Shown piece after piece: positions 32,683 to 41,773 of a DNA stretch of 64,000 nucleotides. The stretch is from positions 1,054,001 through 1,118,000 of the forward strand of contig NZ_JAHCDA010000002.1 of the NCBI RefSeq assembly GCF_018413645.1, in the 5' to 3' direction. The notes under the pieces were generated by a model. It saw only the letters and a list, made by a program, of their open reading frames with translations, was not told the origin of the DNA and did no database searches. Source of the stretch: Roseococcus pinisoli (GTDB taxonomy: Bacteria > Pseudomonadota > Alphaproteobacteria > Acetobacterales > Acetobacteraceae). Every line of letters begins with the position of its first letter. Within the stretch, counting starts at the first letter, position 1. The position numbers and the translations under genes were made by a program.

Positions 32683-34902
32683 TCACTGGGCGGCCATCGG
32701 GACGCGCGCCGCCTCGCCGAAGCGGACGTCCCGCCAGCTTCCGAAGCGGCCGCCGACCTCGCCGGAGAAGAAGCTGTAGAATTCGTCGAGCCAGACGAGG
32801 AAGCGCGTCAGATCCTCGGCGCTTCGCACATAGGGCGTGTTGCCCGGCACCAGCGAGGGCGTGTGGTAGGTCACCACGAAGACGCGATGGCCCTCGGCCA
32901 GCATATGGCGCGTCAGGCGCCGCGCCTCGTCGATCGTCATGCCCTCGGGGCTCAGGCGGATGCGCTCCATCAGTCCGAGGCGCGACATGGCCCCCGAGAC
33001 GTGCATCCGCTGCATCCGTGGGTGCAGCACCAGCGGCGCGACCCGCGTCGCCTGCGAGAGCCGGCCCACCAGCGCGGCGGAGACGGGGATCTCCATCAGC
33101 GTCTTCTCGCGGTCCGCCCAATAGGGGCGCGCGGAAAGCCAGGGCCGCATCACGCCCTCGGGCGGCCAGCAGGGGGTGACGCTGCTGTCGGCGGCATAGC
33201 CGAGGGATTTCAGGATATCGCCCGTGCGCGGGCCGGCGCCGAAGCGCCCGGTGCGGAAGATGCGGGGCGCCTCGCCGAAGGTGTCGCCCAGCACCTGCGT
33301 GAGGCGGCGTGCCTTGGCGAGCTCCAGCTCCACCGGCAGGTTGCCGGCGTAGCTGTTACGCTCGCCCAGCGGCTCGTCGAAGGGAGGCGTGACCCAGGGA
33401 TGCAGCTGCGCCCCGATCTCGCAGGCGCCGTCGCGAAGCAGGTCCTGCAGCGGTTCCCGCCCCGCATCCTGCGCCGCGACGGGATAATCCGTGAGATAGA
33501 GCGGCACCACGCCGTGGCGCTCGAAGATGCGATGCGCCCGCCATTGCATCCCCATGGAGGTCACGTCCGTCGCGTCGCGACGGAAGGGGGCGGACCAGTC
33601 GAAGGCCTCCTCCGCATCCACCATGGTCACCAGCAGCGGGCGCGCATCGCGAGCCACCGGTGCCGGCGAATGGAAGCGCGTATCGAAGATCGAGGCGCCG
33701 CTGCCCAGCCCGGTCGCCTTCCTCTGCTCCAGATGCGAGGCCGCCGGGGCCCGGGCGCCATAGATGCGCAGATAGGTCGCGGCCACGTTGCCCATGCCGA
33801 AGCGCTCCGTGGCGAGTTGCTTCGCCGCCGCGCCGATGCGCGCCCGTGCCGCCGTGTCGCGCAGCAGCCCGTCGACGGCCGCGACGTAGCGGTCGGCATC
33901 GTCGAAGAGGAAGCCGGTGCGCCCCTCGATCACGAAGCCGTCATTGACCTGCGGCAGGCGGCGCACGACCACCGGCAGGCCATGCGCCATCGCCTCGGGC
34001 ACCACCGTGCCGAAACCCTCGAGATGCGAGGCGAAGACGAGGAGGTCCGAGGCCGCGAACCAGGGATGGGGATCGGCCTGCTCGCCCGCCAGATGGACGC
34101 GCTCCTCGATGCCGGCCATGCGCGCGGCCCCGGTCAGCGCGTGAAGATGGTCGGGCTCCAGCACCGGCCCGACGAGCACCAGATGGGCGCGCGGATGCGA
34201 GGCGAGGATGCGCGGCATGGCCTCGACCAGGAAGAGCGGATCCTTCCGCGCGCAAAGCCCGCCAACGAAGAGAAGGACAGGGTCCTCCGCGCCGATGCCG
34301 AGCCGCAGGCGCAGGCGCGCGCGCGTCCCCGGCGCGGTCTCGGGAATGGTGATCCCGCAGGGCACGAGATGGCAGCGCTCCGGATCGGCGAGGCCCTTCG
34401 TCTCGTTCATGAGCTTGGGGCTGATGCTGACGAAGGCGTCGAAGAGCCTGAAGCCCGCCGTCGCGAGCCGCCGCAGGCTGGACCGATACTGGCCGACCAG
34501 CACCGGCAGGCTGTCGTCGAGCGTGGCCGAGAGCACGAGGCGGCGGCGCATCAGCCGCGCCAGCGCGTAGCTCACGAAGTACCAGTCCGCATGCGTGCGG
34601 AAATGCACCGTGTCGTAGCGGTGCAGGTTGCGGAGGAACCAGGCGGCCAGGGCGGTCTGCCTACGCCAGGTGCCGACCGGTTTCGACGACAGGTAGATCA
34701 CGCGCTCCAGCGTCGAGCAGGCGGCCATCTCCTGCGCCGGCTGCGGCGTGTGCGTGACCAGGAGGTCGTGCGCGATGCCCGGCTCGATCTCCTGCATGAC
34801 CGCGCTCGATCGTTCGAGGAAGACGCCTTCCCCCGTGAAGGCCGGGCGATAGTATTTGAGCACGTGGAGCACGCGGCGCGGGCCAGGGCGTTCAGCGGTC
34901 AT
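32683..34902 (-). CDS. glycosyltransferase family 4 fused to a polysaccharide-deacetylase-like domain
   Basis: A 739-residue two-domain protein. Residues 1-380 are a GT4 enzyme (VLHVLKYYRPAFTGEGVFLE, LLFVGGLCARKDPLFLVEAM, and the donor site ASHLEGFGTVVPEAMAHGL). Residues 420-720 resemble the NodB/WalW polysaccharide-deacetylase superfamily. Landmarks are VTMVDAEEAFDW with an Asp/Glu metal-site candidate, EIGAQLHPWVTPPF with a His, FRTGRFGAGPRTGDIL and VVTYHTPSL near the end. Fusion suggests that the sugar is transferred and then deacetylated, or that the second domain trims the product. The start overlaps base for base with the divergent gene's start (34900-34902), so the exact N-terminus needs care. 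Confidence 0.82.
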   Translation of the reverse strand: MTAERPGPRRVLHVLKYYRPAFTGEGVFLERSSAVMQEIEPGIAHDLLVTHTPQPAQEMAACSTLERVIYLSSKPVGTWRRQTALAAWFLRNLHRYDTVHFRTHADWYFVSYALARLMRRRLVLSATLDDSLPVLVGQYRSSLRRLATAGFRLFDAFVSISPKLMNETKGLADPERCHLVPCGITIPETAPGTRARLRLRLGIGAEDPVLLFVGGLCARKDPLFLVEAMPRILASHPRAHLVLVGPVLEPDHLHALTGAARMAGIEERVHLAGEQADPHPWFAASDLLVFASHLEGFGTVVPEAMAHGLPVVVRRLPQVNDGFVIEGRTGFLFDDADRYVAAVDGLLRDTAARARIGAAAKQLATERFGMGNVAATYLRIYGARAPAASHLEQRKATGLGSGASIFDTRFHSPAPVARDARPLLVTMVDAEEAFDWSAPFRRDATDVTSMGMQWRAHRIFERHGVVPLYLTDYPVAAQDAGREPLQDLLRDGACEIGAQLHPWVTPPFDEPLGERNSYAGNLPVELELAKARRLTQVLGDTFGEAPRIFRTGRFGAGPRTGDILKSLGYAADSSVTPCWPPEGVMRPWLSARPYWADREKTLMEIPVSAALVGRLSQATRVAPLVLHPRMQRMHVSGAMSRLGLMERIRLSPEGMTIDEARRLTRHMLAEGHRVFVVTYHTPSLVPGNTPYVRSAEDLTRFLVWLDEFYSFFSGEVGGRFGSWRDVRFGEAARVPMAAQ

Positions 34903-36040
34903 GGCACAGGTTTCGCTTGCGGTGGCGGAGGATCGGCGGGCAGATGGCCAGGTGAATATCGCGGTCTCCCGGCATCACAGCCTCGATGGACTGGAAGCGC
35001 TCTGGCGGGGATTGGAGCCGGAAGTGCCGGGCCTTTCCTTCTTCCGCAGCTGGAGCTGGGTCGGATGCCTGATCGAGGAACGCTTCCCAGATCCGCTGGT
35101 GCTGAAGGCGATGCAGGGCGGGCGCCTGATGGGCCTGGCGCTGTTCAACCGGCGCGGCGGCCGGCTCTGCCTGGGCGAGAGCGGCGATGCCGCGCTGGAC
35201 GCGCCCTTCGTCGAGCATAACGGCCCGCTGACCCTGGGCACGCCCGACATCGGCCGGGCCCTGCTGCAGGCCGCGGTGGACACGCGCGGCATCCGCCGCC
35301 TCATCCTCGGTGGCGTTCCGGCCGAGGTGCTGGCCCTGGCGCCGGGCATCGCGCTCCGTCGTCAGGAAAGGCTCGCGCCCCGCCTGGATCTGGAAGCGGT
35401 GCGCGCGGCGGGCGGCGATCCGCTGGCGCGGCTCAGCGCCAATGCGCGGCAGCAGATCCGTCGATCCGCCCGGCGCTACGGTCGGCTCGCGCTTCGTCGC
35501 GCGGAGACGGTGCCCGAGGCGCTGGCGGTCTTCGCCGAGATGGTCGAGCTGCACGGGCGGAGCTGGCGCGCGCGCGGCAAGCCGGGCGCCTTCGCCTCCC
35601 CCTTCATGCGGCGCTTCCACGAGGCGCTGATCGCCCGCGCGATGCCGCGGGGCGAGGTGGACCTGCTGCGCATCGAAGGCGACGGAGGTCTCGTCGGAAT
35701 CCTTTACAACTTCCGCCTGGGCGGCCGCGTCTCGGCCTATCAGAGCGGTTTCGACCTCGCCGGCGCCGGCCCGCACGGCAAGCCCGGCCTGACGTGCCAC
35801 AGCCTCGCCATCGCGCGCGCCGCCGAAGCCGGGGAGGCCGTCTATGATTTCCTGGGTGGCGCCGATCGCTACAAGCTCACCCTCGCACAGGAAAGCGAGG
35901 CGCTGTTCTGGGCGGAGATGGTGCCGGCCCGATCGATCGAGGGCCTGGGCGTGCGGGCGATGGAATTCCTTCGTCATCCCGGCCTCGCGGCCAGGAGGCG
36001 CGGCTCCAGCTCCGAAGGCGACGGCTCCGGGCGGGCCTGA
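34901..36040 (+). CDS. GNAT/FemAB-like protein (BioF2-like domain)
   Basis: Second GNAT-fold protein of this type in the locus, 379 residues. It contains GLSFFRSWSWVGCLIEERFP (a CelD/BioF2-type opening), ANARQQIRRSARRYG, GLVGILYNFRLGGRVSAYQS and YDFLGGADRYKLTLAQES, the usual C-terminal acceptor signature. It reads rightward, opposite to all neighbours, and its first ATG overlaps the divergent gene's ATG. A GTG at 34952 is a possible later start. Its 3' end overlaps the 3' end of the opposing GT2 gene by 67 bases. It probably acts on the polysaccharide or a lipid-linked sugar; the substrate is not known. Confidence 0.78.
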   Translation: MAQVSLAVAEDRRADGQVNIAVSRHHSLDGLEALWRGLEPEVPGLSFFRSWSWVGCLIEERFPDPLVLKAMQGGRLMGLALFNRRGGRLCLGESGDAALDAPFVEHNGPLTLGTPDIGRALLQAAVDTRGIRRLILGGVPAEVLALAPGIALRRQERLAPRLDLEAVRAAGGDPLARLSANARQQIRRSARRYGRLALRRAETVPEALAVFAEMVELHGRSWRARGKPGAFASPFMRRFHEALIARAMPRGEVDLLRIEGDGGLVGILYNFRLGGRVSAYQSGFDLAGAGPHGKPGLTCHSLAIARAAEAGEAVYDFLGGADRYKLTLAQESEALFWAEMVPARSIEGLGVRAMEFLRHPGLAARRRGSSSEGDGSGRA

Positions 36041-36942
36041 CGCATGAGCGCCAGCGCGAGGCGCGCGAAGGGATCGCGCTGCAGGGCTGGCGTGCGTGCC
36101 TCCGGATCGGCGGCGATCCAGTCCAGGACCATGCGGTCCGCGTCTTCCGGCAGGCTCGGGAAGCCGCCGGCATAGATGAGCTCGCGCAGCGCCGCCGTCT
36201 GCAGGCGTCCCCTGCCCTGCTGCAGCATCCGGCGGGCGACGCGGCGCACGTCCCGGCAGCGCCAGGGCGCGGCGGGCGGCACGGTCCAGCTGGCCTCCCC
36301 CTCCACCACGACGCGCTCGGTCACCCAGCCGCCGCCCAGGGCGTCGAGGTCGTGCATCACCAACGAGCCGATCAGCCCGTCGCCGCGATAGAGGTTCCGC
36401 GGCAGCCGGATGCCGGCGGCGACCAGGCGCTCGACGAACTCGCCGCGCAGCATGAAGAGCGAGCCGTGCAGGCCCGGATAGTCGAGCATCTGCTGGCGCA
36501 GCGCGGCCGCGCTCCGTCCCGTGCGGGGAACCGCCGCCGCGGCCAGCGCGTCCGGCCGCCGCCGCAGCGCCGCGGCCAGGCGGTCCAGCGCCGGCGGCTC
36601 CACCTCGGCATAGCCGTCGATCATCGCGTAATGCGCGGCCGAAGGGCGCAGCTGATGGAGGAAGAGGTTCATGGCATGCGACTTGTCGCCATAGGCGATG
36701 TCGTAGATGGCGCCGGCCAGCCCCTCCTTCTCCATGACCCTTTCGGCGACGGCGGCCGATCCGTCGGTCGTGCCGTTCAGCAGCAGGGTGACGTGCAGCC
36801 GCGGCGCGGCCTCGCAGCGCGCCAGGGCGCGGAGGCAGGGGCCGATCCGCTCCGCCTCGTTGCGGGCGAAGACGGCGACGGCGCAGAGCCCGGCCTCCGT
36901 GGCGTCCGCGCGCCTCGTCAGGGGCATGCCAACCTCGCCCAT
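35974..36942 (-). CDS. family 2 glycosyltransferase-like protein
   Basis: GT-A type protein of 322 residues starting at ATG 36942, which shares a base with the flippase stop (TGATG). Family 2 features are VAVFARNEAERIGPCLRALA, LLLNGTTDGSAAVAERV and YAMIDGYAEVEPPALDRLAA, where DGYAEV occupies the DxD metal site. Later come DYPGLHGSLFMLRGEF and LPRNLYRGDGLIGSLVMHDL. Its 3' end runs 67 bases under the end of the rightward GNAT gene. It is downstream of wzx and the amidotransferase gene and is likely part of the same transcript. Confidence 0.85.
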   Translation of the reverse strand: MGEVGMPLTRRADATEAGLCAVAVFARNEAERIGPCLRALARCEAAPRLHVTLLLNGTTDGSAAVAERVMEKEGLAGAIYDIAYGDKSHAMNLFLHQLRPSAAHYAMIDGYAEVEPPALDRLAAALRRRPDALAAAAVPRTGRSAAALRQQMLDYPGLHGSLFMLRGEFVERLVAAGIRLPRNLYRGDGLIGSLVMHDLDALGGGWVTERVVVEGEASWTVPPAAPWRCRDVRRVARRMLQQGRGRLQTAALRELIYAGGFPSLPEDADRMVLDWIAADPEARTPALQRDPFARLALALMRQARPEPSPSELEPRLLAARPG

Positions 36943-38468
36943 CAGCTCGCCTCGAGCTGATGGCGCAGACGCAGGCGCAGGCGTCCGATGATCCGCCGCA
37001 GGAGACCCAGCAGATCGGCCTCGGCTCCCGGAGGGCGGCCGGCCAAGGCCCAAAGGAAGCCGAGCGTTCCGATATAGACGAGCGCGCCCAGCGACACGCC
37101 GGCTGCGAGCTGCTCAGTCGCCAGCAGGGTCGAGGGCTCCGGCGGGGCCCAGCCGAGCCCGACCTCCCAGAGCAGGCCCGCCATCGCGCCGGAGGCCAGC
37201 ACGGGGCGCCACAGCACCGGCACCAGCCGCACCGCCTGCAGGCGCAGCAGGCGGAAGGCGAAGACGACCAGCATCAGATGCTCGGCCAGCACCGCGCCCG
37301 CCACCGCGAGCGCCGCGCCCGTGACGCCAAAGGCCGGCGTCAGCAGCAGTAGCAGGCCCACGCGCAGCGTGGCGGCCGAGACGGTCACGCCGAACAGCCG
37401 GCTGAGCCGGGCATGCGCGTTGAGCATCGCCGCGCTCACATTGCCGAGCGGCGTCAGCACGCTCGCGACGCCCAGCACCGCGACCACCGGCACCGCCGCC
37501 AGCCAGGCATAGCCGAAGGCGAGCACCACCACGGGCGCAGCGACGAGCGAGATGCCGATGCCGGCCGGGAGGGTCAGCGCCAGCAGCAGCGCGAGGATCC
37601 TGAGATAGTCGGCGCCGCCGCCGTCCTCGCCCTCGCGGCGGCTGGCGGCGAAGCCCGGCATGCAGGCGCGGCATATGGGGTCCACGAGCTCCGTGGCCGC
37701 CAGGGTCGAGACCTCGACGCCGACCGTGTAGACGCCGACCGGCGTCGGCCCCAGGACGCGGCCGATGACGAGGCTGTCGGCCCGGTCCTTGACAACGGAG
37801 GCCACGCTGAGCGCCCAGCTCCAGGCCGAGATGCCGGCGAATTCGCGCCAGGCCGCGAGCGACAGCCGCGGCCGGTAGGGATGCAGCACGTAGCTCATCG
37901 CCACGACCCCCAGGCGGTTCACGAAGATGCCGATGACCAGCGCCCAGTGGTTGCGCAGGATGAAGGCCAGCGCGATCGTCGCCGTCATCCCGGCGAGGCG
38001 CGGCAGGATCTGCATGACGAATTCGCGCTCGAAGCGCAGCTCGCGCCGGAAATCGACGGCGCCGATATTGGCGAGGCCGGAGAGCAGCGCCGAGATCGCC
38101 AGGGCGAAAAGCACCTCCTCCAGCCGGAGGTCGCCGAAGAAGCGGGCGGCGGGCGCCGCGGCGATCGCCACCAGCCCGCCGACGACGGCCCCGCGCAGCA
38201 GGTTGATCGTGAAGGCCGTGTCGTAGAGCTGGCGCGTCGGCCGGTCGGCGCGGATGATCTGCTCCTCCACGCCAAGGGCGAGGCAGATGTCCAGCGAGAC
38301 CGCGAAGGCCGCGGCCAGCGCCACCAGCCCGAAATCGCTCGGCGCCAGCAGGCGAACCAGCGCCAGCGTGCTGCCGAGGCCGAGAAGCCGCGTCGACATG
38401 CGCCAGGCCACGACCCAGCCGGCGCCGCGCGCCGTTCTTCGAAGGATGCTGTCGTCCTCGCCCGCCAT
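36942..38468 (-). CDS. polysaccharide flippase (Wzx-like, MOP superfamily)
   Basis: Inner-membrane protein of 508 residues with 12 or more hydrophobic segments, of the oligosaccharide flippase type that moves lipid-linked repeat units to the periplasm. The family start ILRRTARGAGWVVAWRMSTR and the following LGLGSTLALVRLLAPSDFGL are clear, with DFRRELRFEREFVMQILPRL in a characteristic loop. The start at 38468 lies two bases after the amidotransferase stop (38471), so they form one operon. The substrate should be the repeat unit assembled by the surrounding glycosyltransferases. Confidence 0.9.
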   Translation of the reverse strand: MAGEDDSILRRTARGAGWVVAWRMSTRLLGLGSTLALVRLLAPSDFGLVALAAAFAVSLDICLALGVEEQIIRADRPTRQLYDTAFTINLLRGAVVGGLVAIAAAPAARFFGDLRLEEVLFALAISALLSGLANIGAVDFRRELRFEREFVMQILPRLAGMTATIALAFILRNHWALVIGIFVNRLGVVAMSYVLHPYRPRLSLAAWREFAGISAWSWALSVASVVKDRADSLVIGRVLGPTPVGVYTVGVEVSTLAATELVDPICRACMPGFAASRREGEDGGGADYLRILALLLALTLPAGIGISLVAAPVVVLAFGYAWLAAVPVVAVLGVASVLTPLGNVSAAMLNAHARLSRLFGVTVSAATLRVGLLLLLTPAFGVTGAALAVAGAVLAEHLMLVVFAFRLLRLQAVRLVPVLWRPVLASGAMAGLLWEVGLGWAPPEPSTLLATEQLAAGVSLGALVYIGTLGFLWALAGRPPGAEADLLGLLRRIIGRLRLRLRHQLEAS

Positions 38469-38470
38469 GC

Positions 38471-40384
38471 TCAGCCCCGGATGAGCTGGGACTGGGCCAG
38501 CATCGGCGCCTGGCCATGGCCGCTCAGGAAGCCTTCCAGCACCAGCAGCTGCCACAGCGCCTGCGAATGATCGCCGCGCTCGGCCTCATGGGCGTCGATC
38601 AGGGCGTTCACGGCCGAGGGGTCGATGAGGCCGGAATCCCGCATGGCCTCGCCGCCCAGCCGCGCGCGGAGGCTGCCCGCCTGGACGCGGAACTGCCGCC
38701 CGATCGAGGCGGCGAAGCCCTGCTTCGTGCCTTGCAGCACCTCGGCCGGCAGATAGGGCGCCATCGCCTGGCGCAGCACCTGCTTGCCCACGCCCCCCTG
38801 CAGCTTCAGCCCGGCTGGCAAGGCAAGGCCCCAGGCCACGAGCTCATGCGCCAGCAGCGGCGGCCTCGTCTCGAGCGAGGAGGCCATGCTGGTGCGGTCG
38901 AGCTTGGTCAGGATGTCGCCCGGCAGATAGGTGTGCAGATCGGCGTATTGGGCCTGCAGCAGCGGATCGTCCGGATCGCACTCGCCCATCAGGGCCAGGA
39001 AGCGGTCCGACGGGTCGTAGCCGTCCACCGCCGAGCGCATCGAGACCGAGAGCAGGCGGCGCCGGGCGTCGAACTGGATCTTGGACAGCATCCGGTAGTA
39101 GCCGAGCGCGCTGTCCAGGCTGAGCTCGGTGAAGGTGCTGCGCGCCCGCAGCCAGCGCGGGGCCCAGTGCATCGCGGGATAGGCCGCGGCCAGGCCGCGG
39201 AACATGCGCCGCCGCACGCCCGGAGGCAGCCGCCGCCGGACGCCGTCGGCCAGGCTGTGGAAGCGGTAGCGGCGATAGCCGGCGAAAACCTCGTCACCCC
39301 CGTCGCCGGACAGCGCGACCTTCACGTGCCGGCGGGCCAGGGCGCAGACCGCCATGGTGGGAACGGCGGAATGGTCGCCGAAGGGCTGCCCGAAGATCCG
39401 CGCCTGCTCGGCCGCCATCTCCACATAATCGGCGGTGCCGCTCTGCGCGCGGTGGCGCGTGCCGAGCTGCCAGGCGACGCGCGCGGCCACCGGCCGTTCG
39501 TCGGCCCCGTCCTCGAAGCCGATGGTGAAGGTGGAGATGCCGGCCATGGCACGGGCGGCCATGGCCGTGACGGCGCCGGAATCGAGCCCACCCGAGAGGA
39601 AGCTGCCGAGCGGGACGTCGGCCATCAGCCGGTCGCGCACCGCGATATCCAGGCGGGCGGCCAGCTCCCCGGCCGCATCGGCCGGCGCGGCCACGGCGGC
39701 GGTGGGCGCGCGCCAGTAGCGGATGGTGGTCGCCTCGGCCTCGCCGCGGCGCAGCAGCAGCGCGTGGGCCGGCGGCAGGGTCCGCACATCGGCATAGATA
39801 GTGGCGGGATCGGGCACGTAGCCGAGGGCCAGGAAGTCATCCAGGGCGGCCGGGTCGATCCGGCCCGAGACGCCCGGGACTGTGAGCAGCGCCGGAATCT
39901 CCGAGGCGAAGGCCCAGCCGCCATCGGGCAGGCGGGCGTAATGGAGCGGCTTCTCCCCGAGGCGATCGCGTGCCAGCAGCAGCTGGCCCTGGTCGGCGTC
40001 CCAGAGCGCGAAAGCGAACATGCCGTCGAGATGGCGCAGGACATCCACGCCCCATTCCCGCCAGCCATGCAGGATGGCCTCCGTGTCCGAGCGCGTGCGG
40101 AAGCGATGGCCGAGCGCACCGAGCTCGCGCCGGAGCGCCCCGTGGTTGTAGATCTCGCCATTGAAGGTGATGACGACGCGCCCGTCCTCCGTCGCCATGG
40201 GCTGGGCGCCGCCGGCGAGATCGACGATGGCGAGGCGGCGATGCACGAAGCCGAGATGCTGCTCGGCATGCAGGCCCTCGCCGTCCGGCCCGCGATGGCG
40301 CAGACGATCCGCCATGCGCCTCAGCGTGGCCGGGTCGGGCTCCGCCGGGCGGAAGGCGTGAAACAGGCCCGCGATACCGCACAT
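38471..40384 (-). CDS. asparagine synthase-type glutamine amidotransferase (exosortase-A-associated)
   Basis: Cytoplasmic enzyme of 637 residues. The N-terminal glutaminase domain begins MCGIAGLFHAF with catalytic Cys2 and has FNGEIYNH and RSDTEAILHGW. The synthase domain carries the ATP pyrophosphatase loop SFLSGGLDSGAVTAMA and later LSGDGGDEVFAGYRRYRFHS. Asparagine synthase-like proteins of this length are regular members of XrtA-associated exopolysaccharide loci, where they are thought to amidate a uronic acid or similar sugar. It heads the leftward run that continues with wzx and a GT2 gene. Ordinary asparagine synthesis is the alternative. Confidence 0.92.
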   Translation of the reverse strand: MCGIAGLFHAFRPAEPDPATLRRMADRLRHRGPDGEGLHAEQHLGFVHRRLAIVDLAGGAQPMATEDGRVVITFNGEIYNHGALRRELGALGHRFRTRSDTEAILHGWREWGVDVLRHLDGMFAFALWDADQGQLLLARDRLGEKPLHYARLPDGGWAFASEIPALLTVPGVSGRIDPAALDDFLALGYVPDPATIYADVRTLPPAHALLLRRGEAEATTIRYWRAPTAAVAAPADAAGELAARLDIAVRDRLMADVPLGSFLSGGLDSGAVTAMAARAMAGISTFTIGFEDGADERPVAARVAWQLGTRHRAQSGTADYVEMAAEQARIFGQPFGDHSAVPTMAVCALARRHVKVALSGDGGDEVFAGYRRYRFHSLADGVRRRLPPGVRRRMFRGLAAAYPAMHWAPRWLRARSTFTELSLDSALGYYRMLSKIQFDARRRLLSVSMRSAVDGYDPSDRFLALMGECDPDDPLLQAQYADLHTYLPGDILTKLDRTSMASSLETRPPLLAHELVAWGLALPAGLKLQGGVGKQVLRQAMAPYLPAEVLQGTKQGFAASIGRQFRVQAGSLRARLGGEAMRDSGLIDPSAVNALIDAHEAERGDHSQALWQLLVLEGFLSGHGQAPMLAQSQLIRG

Positions 40385-40639
40385 GTTACTATCTCCAGGG
40401 ACATCGGATGGGCAGATTTATTATTCACATGGGAGAATTTTGTTATTCTCACCGACAGACAACTTCAGAACGGAAAGGCGAATTCATCGGACTTCGCGGA
40501 GTAATTTCGAGTATCAGGATTTGTCTTGGCGAATCCGCGAAGCGCCTGCACCGTCATCGCCGAGAGCAAGTGATGGAGATGGCGCCGTGCTGAGGTCGGC
40601 CGGGCGTCGCCCGATGAATCCCGGCGCGCAGGGCCAGGC
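40385..40639 (-). other. upstream region of the amidotransferase gene with a long-range inverted repeat
   Basis: This segment must hold the promoter of the leftward amidotransferase gene. It contains an inverted repeat with 9-bp arms, CTTCGCGGA (40492-40500) and TCCGCGAAG (40534-40542), separated by 33 bases; in RNA it would form a hairpin in the leader. No clear -35/-10 pair was recognised. No gene is seen. Confidence 0.4.
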
Positions 40640-40750
40640 ATGACCAGACGCAACCGCTGGTCGTGGCGGGTCTCGATCGTGGTGATCCTGCTGCTGTCCG
40701 CGACGCTCTGGCTCGCGCTCGCGCGGCTCCTGCGAGCGCTGCTGGGCTGA
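40640..40750 (+). CDS. candidate 36-residue single-membrane-segment protein
   Basis: A short open frame beginning MTRRNRWSW and running through a 20-residue hydrophobic stretch (VSIVVILLLSATLWLALARL) to a stop at 40750. The positive N-terminus and single helix fit a small membrane protein with the N-terminus inside. A weak ribosome site (agggcc) precedes it. It lies alone, rightward, between two leftward genes, and is too short to identify. It could be a chance reading frame. Confidence 0.4.
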   Translation: MTRRNRWSWRVSIVVILLLSATLWLALARLLRALLG

Positions 40751-40771
40751 GACCAGCCGCCCTGTTGCGCG

Positions 40772-41773
40772 TCAGGCATTGCGGGAGGCCGGCCCCAACG
40801 CGGAGGCCATCGCCCCCACGGAGACCAGCGTCGGCGCGCCCGACCCCATCCACGCCAGCACCCGCACCAGCCCTGCCTCGATCGCCATGGGCGGCGGCAG
40901 CGCCAGGGCGGCGCGAGCGCGGAGCGTCGATCCGACGGAATGCCGGATATCGCCCGCGCGCGAAGGCCGGAACTCGATGGCGGCGCGGGAACCGGCGGCC
41001 GCGGCGATCAGCTGCGCCAGCTTCCTCACGCTCGTCGCGCGTCCGGTGCAGACGTTGAAGACGGGGGCGGCGGTGCTGGCCGCGCCCATGCCGGCCAGCA
41101 GGGCCGCCACCACGTCGGTCACGAAAACGAAGTCCCGCGTCTGGGCGCCGTCGCCATAGATGACGATCCCATCGCCGCGCGACAGGCGCTCGCAGAAAAT
41201 GGAAATCACGCCGGAATAGGGCGATCCGGGATCCTGTCGCGGCCCGAACACGTTGAAGAACCGCAGCCCCAGCGTGGGAATGCCATGGACCGCGCCCGCC
41301 ACGCGCGCATGCAGCTCGCAGCCGAGCTTGTCCGCCCCATAGGCCGATAGCGGCCCGGGCGCCGCATCCTCGCCGAGAGGAACGGAGGCCGGCGCGCCGT
41401 AGATCGCCGCCGAGGAGGCATAGACGACCGGAACCGGCCGCCCGCGCTGCGCCGCCGCGACCCGCGCGGCCTCCAGCACCGTGATCGTGCCGGTGAGGTT
41501 CGTCCGATGGGTCGCCAGCCAGGCCTCCGTGCCGCGCTGGACGGAGGCGATCGCGGCGAGGTGGAAGCAGGCGTCCACGCCGACCATCGCACGGGTGACA
41601 TCTTCTGGATTGTCCACGCTGCCGATCACGAGCGTCGCCCCGGGTGCCAGATTGTCCAGCGAACCCGTCGAGAGGTCGTCGAGCACACGAACCTCGTGTC
41701 CCTGCGCCAACAACGCTTCGCAAAGATGCGATCCGATGAAGCCGCAGCCGCCGGTAACCAACAGCTGACCCAT
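40772..41773 (-). CDS. NAD-dependent sugar epimerase/dehydratase (GalE-like)
   Basis: Extended short-chain dehydrogenase of 333 residues acting on a nucleotide sugar. The NAD loop is LVTGGCGFIGSHLCEAL, the acidic end of strand 2 is VLDDLSTGSL, and the catalytic set is the Ser of VVYASSAAIYG with YGADK (YxxxK). FFNVFGPRQDP and YGDGAQTRDFVFVTDV are typical of UDP-glucose epimerases and related enzymes. The start at 41773 (MGQLLVTGG) was chosen because the frame upstream is AT-rich intergenic DNA. It likely supplies a sugar nucleotide for the neighbouring transferases. Its promoter lies in the AT-rich gap to its right. Confidence 0.9.
   Translation of the reverse strand: MGQLLVTGGCGFIGSHLCEALLAQGHEVRVLDDLSTGSLDNLAPGATLVIGSVDNPEDVTRAMVGVDACFHLAAIASVQRGTEAWLATHRTNLTGTITVLEAARVAAAQRGRPVPVVYASSAAIYGAPASVPLGEDAAPGPLSAYGADKLGCELHARVAGAVHGIPTLGLRFFNVFGPRQDPGSPYSGVISIFCERLSRGDGIVIYGDGAQTRDFVFVTDVVAALLAGMGAASTAAPVFNVCTGRATSVRKLAQLIAAAAGSRAAIEFRPSRAGDIRHSVGSTLRARAALALPPPMAIEAGLVRVLAWMGSGAPTLVSVGAMASALGPASRNA

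Noticed and set aside
38471-40384. Ordinary housekeeping asparagine synthetase B
   Set aside because: Not excluded by motifs alone, but its length (637 residues), operon with wzx and the exosortase-associated locus favour a polysaccharide amidotransferase role.
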